A stretch of DNA of 5,478 nt. Source: Candidatus Iainarchaeum sp. (GTDB lineage Archaea > Iainarchaeota > Iainarchaeia > Iainarchaeales > GCA-2688035). The notes under the pieces were generated by a model. It saw only the letters and a program-made list of their open reading frames with translations, was not told the origin of the DNA and searched no databases. The DNA lies in NCBI GenBank assembly GCA_017610245.1, contig JAFCCK010000066.1, positions 1 to 5,478 on the forward strand, given 5' to 3'. Positions within the stretch are counted from its first letter, which is position 1; each line of letters begins with the position of its first letter. The position numbers and the translations under genes are program-made. Positions 1 through 5,003 of the stretch are shown here, piece by piece.

Positions 1-824
1 GTCCTGGTTTGCCCCTGCTGCCCTAATCCAAATGGCAATTGCAAGCTGGCAAAGTGGGGTATTGTAAGAAAGATAAGCCCAACCGCCACGAAGCCAATTA
101 GCTCTTTTTCAATTAATCGTTTGCCCCCCAGGACTGGCGCGTCAAAGCCGATTTCCTTGCACAGAAAAAACCCAGCAAAAAAGCCGATGAAGGAAGCAGC
201 AAGCGGAATATGCTCTAAGAACATCAATGCAATGATTGCAGCTGCAAGCATTGCTATTATCACAAGGCTATCGACTGCCTTTGTTGGCTTTAGGTGGTGG
301 TAATCAGCTTTATCTTTTAGGTATAGCACTGCTTTTCCAATCAGTATTCCTATAACTATTCCAACTATGACATCCGATAAAAAGTGAACGCCAAGATAGA
401 TTCGTGAGAAAGCAACGAGCAGGACAAAAACAAAAAGCAATGCTGCTTGCGCTTTTTTGAGGTATTTGGAGAAAAAGACCCAGTATGCAGCAATCAGCGT
501 GCTGTGCCCTGAGGGGAAGGAAAGGGGACTGTAGAAATCACCCACTATCCAATTAAATGTTACAAAGCTTGGCCTCGGCCTTGCAAAAATAGGTTTTAGT
601 GTCCCCACTATACCAGAAGAGAACAGTGTAATCGCGGCCAGGTAAAAGGCCTCTTTTTCTTTCCCATGCCAGTAAACCGCACTAACCACAAGCATCCAGA
701 AGAGCGGGTGCCCGAGAAAGGTCAAGGCGAGCATTATCTGGGCGAGTAGTGAGCTTTCCATTGACTGGATAAGCTGCGTGAACCAAAAATCAATTGCCCA
801 TACCGGCTGCAATAAGTCAAGCAT
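1..824 (-). CDS. PAP2-superfamily integral membrane phosphatase, C-terminus cut by window edge
   Basis: The frame is open from an ATG at 824 to the left edge (274 full codons, no stop seen), so the C-terminus is missing. All three PAP2 (type 2 phosphatidic acid phosphatase) motifs are visible. They are K77-x6-R84-P85 (KPIFARPRP), P104-S-G-H107 (PSGHS), and S140-R141-x5-H147-x3-D151 (SRIYLGVHFLSD). In this family the two histidines and the aspartate carry out phosphate ester hydrolysis on a membrane lipid. Hydrophobic stretches before, between and after the motifs indicate a multi-pass protein. A further hydrophobic region lies after residue 185, beyond the PAP2 core. The substrate cannot be read from sequence: polyprenyl (dolichyl) diphosphate, archaetidylglycerol phosphate or a related lipid are options. 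The gene is 29 bp downstream of the 854-1294 gene on the same strand and may be co-transcribed with it or use its own TATA box at 851-858. Confidence 0.9.
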   Translation of the reverse strand, partial: MLDLLQPVWAIDFWFTQLIQSMESSLLAQIMLALTFLGHPLFWMLVVSAVYWHGKEKEAFYLAAITLFSSGIVGTLKPIFARPRPSFVTFNWIVGDFYSPLSFPSGHSTLIAAYWVFFSKYLKKAQAALLFVFVLLVAFSRIYLGVHFLSDVIVGIVIGILIGKAVLYLKDKADYHHLKPTKAVDSLVIIAMLAAAIIALMFLEHIPLAASFIGFFAGFFLCKEIGFDAPVLGGKRLIEKELIGFVAVGLIFLTIPHFASLQLPFGLGQQGQTR

Positions 825-850
825 TTGAAAAGAAGAAGAGCCCTTCCTCT

Positions 851-858
851 TATTTAAA
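851..858 (-). promoter_or_regulatory. TATA-like box for the PAP2 gene
   Basis: On the minus strand this reads TTTAAATA, centred about 30 bp upstream of the PAP2 ATG at 824. That spacing would give a transcript with almost no leader. The box overlaps the stop codon of the upstream gene. It suggests an internal promoter, so PAP2 may be expressed partly independently of the two genes before it. The motif is short and AT-rich, so it could be chance. Confidence 0.4.
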
Positions 859-1294
859 CCTTCCTTTTCTGTAGCCTTTTCATCCCCGGAATCTCAACAG
901 AGCTATAATCAATGCTCAAGCCACAGTTTTTTAGGGCCTTCTTGAAAGCGTAAACCCTGCAAAACTGTTCCAGTTCGCGCTGCTCATTTTTCTGCAGCTC
1001 AGGCTTTTGCACAATTTCCTTTATCGCAGCAGAAACGCCCCTACTATTCACTGTTCGCAGGGCATTTGCTATCTCTTCCTCAGATTTCCCATACTGGATT
1101 TCATCCAGCGCAGCATCCATCTTCCCCAAATCAACAATCTTCCGCAAATTCTCCTCAATCTTTGCATCAAAGCTTGTCCCAAGAGAAGCAAGAAACTCCA
1201 TCACCATTTTGGGATCGGTTTTCTCATCCACCCTTAGCTTTTTAATAGCCTGCCATTCGTCATAGTTTGCAATAAACTGGATGATTTTTTCCAT
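854..1294 (-). CDS. Hypothetical helical cytoplasmic protein in the regulator-PAP2 cluster
   Basis: I do not recognise this family. The product is 146 residues from the ATG at 1294. It is rich in Lys, Glu and Leu and looks almost wholly helical, with amphipathic stretches around residues 1-20, 45-80 and 85-125. There is no signal peptide or membrane segment. It has two cysteines (C112, C124) and a basic tail (KRLQKRKV). An in-frame GTG at 1303 would add three residues, but that GTG lies inside a GGTGA Shine-Dalgarno motif correctly spaced for the ATG at 1294, so I prefer the ATG. The gene starts 12 bp after the stop of the winged-helix regulator gene, which implies co-transcription. It could be a partner or effector-sensing companion of the regulator, but nothing in the sequence proves this. 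Confidence 0.75.
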   Translation of the reverse strand: MEKIIQFIANYDEWQAIKKLRVDEKTDPKMVMEFLASLGTSFDAKIEENLRKIVDLGKMDAALDEIQYGKSEEEIANALRTVNSRGVSAAIKEIVQKPELQKNEQRELEQFCRVYAFKKALKNCGLSIDYSSVEIPGMKRLQKRKV

Positions 1295-1299
1295 TAGGT

Positions 1300-1304
1300 T
1301 CACC
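1300..1304 (-). promoter_or_regulatory. Shine-Dalgarno site GGTGA that decides the start of the 854-1294 gene
   Basis: On the minus strand GGTGA is followed by the 5-base spacer ACCTA and then ATG at 1294. GGTGA complements the 3' end of archaeal 16S rRNA. It is the only clear Shine-Dalgarno motif in the window and serves the one gene that is plainly internal to an operon. The GTG within it (1303) is therefore unlikely to be the start codon. Confidence 0.7.
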
Positions 1305-1306
1305 TT

Positions 1307-1789
1307 CTACGGCAACTCAACCTTCGAGAGCATTTTCATGTAGCTATTGAGCCTGTTGATTTCTTTCTCCAAAACATTTAAAGTCCTAAGTACCTTTTTC
1401 TTCTCCCCATCCTTAACCCTGTCCAATTTTTTTCTGCTCAGCTCGAATTCGATTAAGCTCTCTGCAACGCTCTTCTCCACCTTGAGCATAATTGCCTTCC
1501 TCAAGCAGCCAAGCAAATCACCCTGAAACTGCACGTAGAGCTTTCTGTCGCCGCTCTTTTTAATCTTCTTTATCACACCCAGAAGCTCCAGGAAATCAAG
1601 TGACAGGGAAATCATGCCGCTGCTATAGCCCACCTTCCTGCTCAAGTTCTGCAGGGAAACAGGCTTCCCTTCTACCAGCAACACAGCAATAATTTTCCCA
1701 TGCAAATCGCTGTACCCAATGCTCGAAGCGACATTTGCAAATGTTTCCAAGATCCTCTTCTCAATTTCCCTTGCGCTAGGCTGCTTCAT
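1307..1789 (-). CDS. GbsR/MarR-like winged-helix transcriptional regulator
   Basis: The 160-residue product has a winged helix-turn-helix at about residues 25-88. It begins with GYSDLHGKIIAVLLVEGKPV, continues with a recognition-helix region at about S45-F66, and ends with a beta-wing around I76-V86 containing GDRKLY. This order (small residue-rich first helix, 'LLVEGKPVSLQNLS', 'GMISLSLDFLELLGVIKK', then a charged wing with G-D-R-K) resembles the GbsR branch of the MarR superfamily. After about residue 95 comes a Lys/Glu-rich helical tail, likely a coiled coil for dimerisation. The protein should act in the cytoplasm as a DNA-binding dimer. No ligand pocket can be assigned. The gene is divergent from the Tes-like gene across 98 bp and leads the leftward cluster, a usual arrangement for a local autoregulator. 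The ATG at 1789 has a TATA-like box about 26 bp upstream, consistent with leaderless expression. Confidence 0.8.
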   Translation of the reverse strand: MKQPSAREIEKRILETFANVASSIGYSDLHGKIIAVLLVEGKPVSLQNLSRKVGYSSGMISLSLDFLELLGVIKKIKKSGDRKLYVQFQGDLLGCLRKAIMLKVEKSVAESLIEFELSRKKLDRVKDGEKKKVLRTLNVLEKEINRLNSYMKMLSKVELP

Positions 1790-1810
1790 GCCATATTACC
1801 CCGTACCGAA

Positions 1811-1818
1811 ATATTTAA
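1811..1818 (-). promoter_or_regulatory. TATA-like box for the winged-helix regulator cluster
   Basis: The minus strand reads TTAAATAT, centred about 26 bp upstream of the ATG at 1789. This is the spacing expected for an archaeal leaderless transcript. The whole 1811-1870 stretch is AT-rich, so the exact box is uncertain. Confidence 0.45.
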
Positions 1819-1846
1819 TTAGACCTATGTATATAATAATATAAAA

Positions 1847-1858
1847 ACTTTTAAAAGT
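1847..1858. promoter_or_regulatory. 12-bp perfect palindrome, candidate operator between regulator and Tes-like gene
   Basis: ACTTTTAAAAGT is its own reverse complement. It lies in the divergent intergenic region and abuts the rightward TATA-like box, where the TFB recognition element (BRE) of the Tes-like promoter would be. A dimeric winged-helix protein such as the adjacent regulator would be expected to bind such a site. Binding here would probably block TFB/TBP. The palindrome is AT-rich in an AT-rich region, so chance occurrence is possible. Confidence 0.35.
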
Positions 1859-1866
1859 ATTTAAAA
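1858..1866 (+). promoter_or_regulatory. TATA-like box for the Tes-like gene
   Basis: TATTTAAAA is centred 26 bp upstream of the ATG at 1888, which fits a leaderless transcript. Two other TATA-like strings are nearby (around 1836-1846 and 1868-1875) but are less well spaced. There is no convincing GGTGA motif before the ATG. Confidence 0.45.
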
Positions 1867-1887
1867 CTATAAAAAGTTGATGCTGCC

Positions 1888-3480
1888 ATGAAAGTGTTGC
1901 AGGAAACAAGCTCGCTCTGCCCCGAGTGCCTGAAAACCCTCCCCGCAACTATTTTTGAGCAAGATGGAAAGGTGTGGATTAAAAAGCAGTGCGAACAGCA
2001 CGGCTCTTTCCAGGACCTTTACTGGGGCAATTATGAAACATTCGAGAAGGCAAGGCGCCTTGCCCTTGACGGCAGGAAGCAGCTCGCGCCGAATGTGAAA
2101 AAGAAAAAAATTAACTGCCCAAGCGACTGCGGCCTGTGCAAGGAACATAGCTCGCACAGTGCACTAACAAACCTCGTTGCAACCAATCGCTGTGATTTGA
2201 ATTGCTGGTACTGCTTTTTCTATGCCCAGAAAGCAGGCTATGTGTATGAGCCCTCCCTGGAGCAGATAAGGGAAATGGTAAAGCGCATAAGGGAGGAGAA
2301 GCCTATAAAGGGAAACGCCTTGCAGATCACAGGGGGAGAGCCAACCCTTAGGGAAGACTTGGTTGAAATAATAAGGACAGTGAAGGAAGCGGGCATAGAC
2401 CACGTACAGCTCAACACCAATGGAATAAAATTCTCCCAGGATGCACAGCTCGTCAAGGATGTTAGAAATGCCGGTGTGAATACCATCTATCTCTCTTTTG
2501 ATGGCGTTACAGCAAAGACCAACCCAAAGAACCACTGGGAAATTCCGCTTGTTTTGGAAAACTGCAGGAAAGCCGGCCTGGGTATTGTGTTAGTGCCAAC
2601 AGTAATCAATGCAGTGAACGACCATGAGGTCGGAAAAATCCTGCGCTTCGGCTTTGAGAACATTGATATTGTTAGGGGAATCAATTTCCAGCCGATTTCC
2701 CTCGTTGGAAGAACCCCAAAGAAAGAGAGGGAAAAGCTCAGGATTACTATTCCAGATGTGATTCAGAGAATTGAAGAGCAGACAGCCGGGGAAATAGCAA
2801 AAGAGGATTTTTATCCCGTTCCAACTGTAATGCCCATCAGCAGGTTTGTTGAAGCCATGACCGGCCAGCCAAAATATGATTTGAGTACCCACTTTGCCTG
2901 CGGCATGGCGACCTATATCTTCAAAGACGGAAACAGGATGATTCCAATCACGCGCTTCTTGGATGTGGATGCATTCACAGAGTATCTTAATGAGAAAACA
3001 GAGCAGCTTTCAAACGGAAAGAGCAGGATTCTAGTGGGGGCGGAAAGCCTTTGGAAATTCAACAGCTTTATTGATAAGCAGAAGATGCCGAAAGAGATTA
3101 ATCTGGGCAAACTACTCTTCAATGTTTTTGTTAAGCACGACTATGAGGCACTGCGCGTTTTCCACTACAAATCCCTTTTCATTGGGATGATGCACTTCAT
3201 GGACCTCTACAACTATGATATAGAGAGGGTGCGAAGGTGCTGCATCCATTATGCTACCCCAAGCAAAGAAATGCCGATTGTGCCATTCTGTGCTTTCAAT
3301 GTGATTCCAGAATGGTACCGCGATAGGATTCAGCAACAGTTTGGCATGCCGATTGCAGAATGGGAGAAAGCAACAGGAAAAAAGATGGCAAGCGATTTCT
3401 ATATAAGGGACATCAAGGCACTCCAAGAAAAAGCGAAGAGAATCCAGCAGGGAAAAGAAGCGCAGATTTTTGCGCAATAG
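1888..3480 (+). CDS. tes: Tes-like radical SAM tetraether lipid synthase (MJ0619 family)
   Basis: The 530-residue product has the canonical radical SAM motif C102-x3-C106-x2-C109 (NRCDLNCWYCFFYA) and a GGE motif at 149-151 (TGGEP). Upstream are further cysteines: C11-x2-C14, C35, and C77/C81/C84 in CPSDCGLCKEH. The C-terminal half has C338 (HFACGM), C451-C452 (RRCCIHYA) and C468 (VPFCAF). This pattern, the order and the length match the archaeal MJ0619/Tes family. Published work describes several 4Fe-4S clusters plus a rubredoxin-like iron site in that enzyme. Tes joins the phytanyl chain ends of two archaeol lipids by carbon-carbon coupling, giving macrocyclic archaeol and GDGT tetraethers. 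The protein should act at the cytoplasmic membrane face. An earlier assignment of MJ0619 was as a methylase of 6-hydroxymethyl-dihydropterin, so that activity is the main alternative. The family call is firm; the exact reaction here is inferred, with modest support from the neighbouring PAP2 gene. Confidence 0.85.
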   Translation: MKVLQETSSLCPECLKTLPATIFEQDGKVWIKKQCEQHGSFQDLYWGNYETFEKARRLALDGRKQLAPNVKKKKINCPSDCGLCKEHSSHSALTNLVATNRCDLNCWYCFFYAQKAGYVYEPSLEQIREMVKRIREEKPIKGNALQITGGEPTLREDLVEIIRTVKEAGIDHVQLNTNGIKFSQDAQLVKDVRNAGVNTIYLSFDGVTAKTNPKNHWEIPLVLENCRKAGLGIVLVPTVINAVNDHEVGKILRFGFENIDIVRGINFQPISLVGRTPKKEREKLRITIPDVIQRIEEQTAGEIAKEDFYPVPTVMPISRFVEAMTGQPKYDLSTHFACGMATYIFKDGNRMIPITRFLDVDAFTEYLNEKTEQLSNGKSRILVGAESLWKFNSFIDKQKMPKEINLGKLLFNVFVKHDYEALRVFHYKSLFIGMMHFMDLYNYDIERVRRCCIHYATPSKEMPIVPFCAFNVIPEWYRDRIQQQFGMPIAEWEKATGKKMASDFYIRDIKALQEKAKRIQQGKEAQIFAQ

Positions 3481-3632
3481 CCCCAAGAGGCCTATTAACC
3501 AGGAGTTAAAAGCCCTAAACCTAAAAGCTTTAATCGAATTAATTTACAATAGTATAGCGTTAAACATAGATGTATAATTAGTTACAACAGAATCGGGCAA
3601 GAAACTATAGACAAATGTCTTTTGAACAGCAG
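3481..3632. other. AT-rich intergenic spacer after the Tes-like gene
   Basis: I find no credible coding frame or RNA gene here. A weak hairpin (GCGCA 3460-3464 with TGCGC 3471-3475) overlaps the Tes-like stop codon but lacks a downstream T-run. A short inverted repeat AGACA-AA-TGTCT lies at 3609-3620, just upstream of the TATA-like box of the next gene, and could be a protein-binding site. Both are too short to assign. Confidence 0.4.
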
Positions 3633-3641
3633 TTTTATAAA
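3633..3641 (+). promoter_or_regulatory. TATA box for the lipoprotein gene
   Basis: TTTTATAAA is centred 27 bp upstream of the ATG at 3664. It lies inside the longer reading frame that begins with TTG at 3622, which argues that the upstream TTG is not the start. The motif is a good match to the archaeal TATA consensus. Confidence 0.6.
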
Positions 3642-3663
3642 CTACCTTAAACTAATAGAGTTT

Positions 3664-4182
3664 ATGCAAAAAATTATTGTGCCAACAATATTGCTTGTGC
3701 TAATAGGTTTCATTCTTTTTGCGGGGTGTGTCCAGCAGCAACCACTGACAGAAACAAACGGAACAGCCCCGGAAGAAGGAAATGAAGCAAGCCCTGAGGA
3801 AATAAATGGTGTGACCGATTCCAAAGACGGGCAACAGGAAGAAACCGCGCCAGAAGAGGAAAAGCTAGTCGAAGGGAAAACTTTGGCTGAGAGGATTGAA
3901 ATACTGGAAGCAAATTTGCATACGGCTGGCTCTGGCAATGAAGCAAAAAAATATTTCCCTGATTTTGAAGAGGTTTACGTTGACAGAGAGCACGCTGGCT
4001 TTCCTTCAGAGATTCTACCCTTCACCTATTACTACAGCAAAGAAGCAGACATTACAGTTAACATCTGTAACATTGGCCTCACTGTATTTATTTGCCCTGG
4101 AAAAATAGACAAGTTGCTGCCCGAATCTGATTATAGCAAATGCCAAGTTGCAGAAGAATACTTGCACCCTGAAAATTTTTAA
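3664..4182 (+). CDS. Small predicted lipoprotein with acidic linker, function unknown
   Basis: From the ATG at 3664 the product is 172 residues. It begins with a Lys and a hydrophobic core (residues 4-19), then a lipobox-like L18-F-A-G-C22. This predicts export and lipid attachment at Cys22, placing the mature protein on the outer face of the cell membrane. Residues 23-70 are a low-complexity linker rich in Glu, Asp, Gln, Thr, Pro and Gly, as is common in surface lipoproteins. The remaining domain (about 72-172) is small, with three cysteines (C135, C144, C160) and motifs such as FPDFEEVYV and EILPFTYYYS. I do not recognise it. The frame can be extended to a TTG at 3622, but the signal peptide and the TATA box at 3633-3641 both favour the ATG. 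The gene is probably monocistronic, since it has its own promoter and the next gene is on the other strand. Confidence 0.8.
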   Translation: MQKIIVPTILLVLIGFILFAGCVQQQPLTETNGTAPEEGNEASPEEINGVTDSKDGQQEETAPEEEKLVEGKTLAERIEILEANLHTAGSGNEAKKYFPDFEEVYVDREHAGFPSEILPFTYYYSKEADITVNICNIGLTVFICPGKIDKLLPESDYSKCQVAEEYLHPENF

Positions 4183-4205
4183 TGCAAATGGTCTAGTAAC
4201 GCGCG

Positions 4206-4237
4206 TCGGGGCTTCAGATTTCCCTAGAAAGCCCCGA
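4206..4237 (-). repeat. Inverted repeat linking the tRNA-Thr 3' acceptor strand to its trailer
   Basis: TCGGGGCTT (4206-4214) and AAGCCCCGA (4229-4237) are perfect 9-bp inverted copies separated by 14 bases. The right arm is the 3' acceptor strand of the tRNA gene plus its first trailer bases. The left arm lies in the 3' trailer. In the minus-strand transcript the trailer could pair with the tRNA 3' strand by nine Watson-Crick pairs, competing with the normal 7-pair acceptor stem, which includes one G-U. No long T-run follows, so it is not a clear terminator. Confidence 0.6.
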
Positions 4238-4302
4238 GAGGGATTCGAACCCTCGACATCCACTTTACAAGAGTGGCGCTCTAACCACTGAGCTACCGGG
4301 GC
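4230..4302 (-). tRNA. tRNA-Thr, anticodon UGU
   Basis: The minus strand folds into a complete 73-nt cloverleaf. The acceptor GCCCCGG pairs with TCGGGGC (one G-U). The D arm is GCTC/GAGC, the anticodon stem CCACT/AGTGG, and the T arm GAGGG/CCCTC around TTCGAAT. The anticodon loop is CTTGTAA, giving anticodon TGT (4267-4269), which reads ACA and probably other ACN threonine codons. The discriminator base is T, as is usual for archaeal tRNA-Thr, and CCA is not encoded. I see no intron. Internal A-box (TAGCTCAGTGG) and B-box-like (GGTTCGAATCC) sequences are the conserved tRNA core. The gene is convergent with the lipoprotein gene (47 bp apart) and divergent from the YkgJ-family gene. Confidence 0.97.
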
Positions 4303-4333
4303 ATTAATGCCTAAAAACTATTTCCTAATAACC

Positions 4334-4342
4334 ATTTAAAAA
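4334..4342. promoter_or_regulatory. TATA-like element shared by tRNA-Thr and the YkgJ-family gene
   Basis: ATTTAAAAA (TTTTTAAAT on the other strand) is centred about 27 bp upstream of the ATG at 4365 on the plus strand and about 36 bp upstream of the tRNA 5' end on the minus strand. The first spacing fits a leaderless mRNA. The second fits a tRNA precursor with a leader of roughly nine bases. No other well-placed TATA-like string is visible in the 62-bp gap for either gene. Confidence 0.5.
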
Positions 4343-4364
4343 GTATGCAACACAACGTCTTTTG

Positions 4365-5003
4365 ATGAAGTTGAACTGTATTAAATTAAAGTGCAGCGAG
4401 TGCTGTTCTCGCTACTGGATTACTCTTCTGCCTGCAGAAGCCAAGAGAATAGCTAAGCGTCTTGGATTAAGCGAGAAGGAATTCACCGAAAAGAAATGCA
4501 TTTTAATTGTTCACCTTTACTCAAAGAAAGGGGCAGGCAACGGCCCTACAATCAACAGCGAGTTCCTTCCCAGTAGAATCGCTGATTTTGTTGAGCAGAG
4601 CTGTGGAACGGTGTCATTACATTTTCTTATTCTCCCTTCAATGGCGCTGAAAAGAAATAGCAAGGGAGAATGCATTTTTTTGAAGAAGGCAAGATGCGAG
4701 ATTCATACTGTTTCCCCTGCAATATGCAAGCTGTTCCCTTTTATGGCAATGGGCAAAGAGCCATTAAAGGAAGTGTATCCTTTCTGCATTGTTCTGCAGC
4801 AAGAAGGCTTTGAGAGGGCAAAGGGCAAAGTTGATGAAAAGCAGAAAGCCCGCATCAATAAATACTTTGATGCTGTGGAGAGAAGGGGTTTCCACAACCA
4901 GTGGAGAGGGCTGCCAGGCAAGGGCATTGTTTTGTTGGAAGGAGAAAGAGAATTGGTAGTTTCCAAAAAGGAATTCCTTCAATTGATTCAGCCCTTTCTT
5001 TAA
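4365..5003 (+). CDS. YkgJ-family cysteine-cluster (CxxCxxCC-type) protein
   Basis: The 212-residue product begins with a cysteine cluster, C5-x4-C10-x2-C13-C14 (KCSECC). A second set follows: C103 (GECIFL), C111 (ARCEIH), C121 (PAICKLFPF) and C141 (YPFC). The segment ECIFL...RCEIH...PAICKLFPF is the hallmark of the YkgJ/CxxCxxCC family (PF03692), whose members are proposed to bind zinc or an iron-sulphur cluster. The physiological role is generally unknown, and no substrate can be assigned here. It has no signal peptide or membrane segment. About 60-70 C-terminal residues lie beyond the cysteine core and look unrelated to it. I choose the ATG at 4365 over an in-frame TTG at 4362 because of the codon itself and the TATA spacing. 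Its TAA stop directly abuts the stop of the converging DUF116 gene. Confidence 0.85.
   Translation: MKLNCIKLKCSECCSRYWITLLPAEAKRIAKRLGLSEKEFTEKKCILIVHLYSKKGAGNGPTINSEFLPSRIADFVEQSCGTVSLHFLILPSMALKRNSKGECIFLKKARCEIHTVSPAICKLFPFMAMGKEPLKEVYPFCIVLQQEGFERAKGKVDEKQKARINKYFDAVERRGFHNQWRGLPGKGIVLLEGERELVVSKKEFLQLIQPFL

Noticed and set aside
121..303. 60-codon plus-strand open frame
   Set aside because: It lies opposite the PAP2 gene, whose three catalytic motifs are intact. The short frame shows no domain and no promoter.
3460..3475. Hairpin at the Tes-like stop codon as an intrinsic terminator
   Set aside because: The stem is only 5 bp and no T-run follows it.
1867..3486. Several minus-strand open frames opposite the Tes-like gene
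   Set aside because: They are antisense to a clearly conserved radical SAM coding frame, and their translations show no recognisable domain.
3642..3946. Minus-strand frames rich in Ser/Pro/Leu opposite the lipoprotein gene
   Set aside because: Their composition is explained as the complement of the acidic, Gln-rich linker. The plus strand has the signal peptide, lipobox and TATA box.
4015..4263. Minus-strand 82-codon frame running from the tRNA into the lipoprotein gene
   Set aside because: Its first residues are translated from the tRNA-Thr gene, and the rest is antisense to the lipoprotein.
4206..4302. Possible attachment site of an integrated element at the tRNA-Thr 3' end
   Set aside because: The repeated segment is inverted and close by, not a distant direct copy, and no integrase gene is present in the window.
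4361..4370. TGATGA string resembling a C/D box sRNA C box
   Set aside because: I found no matching D box at suitable spacing, and the string is explained by the start codon context of the YkgJ-family gene.
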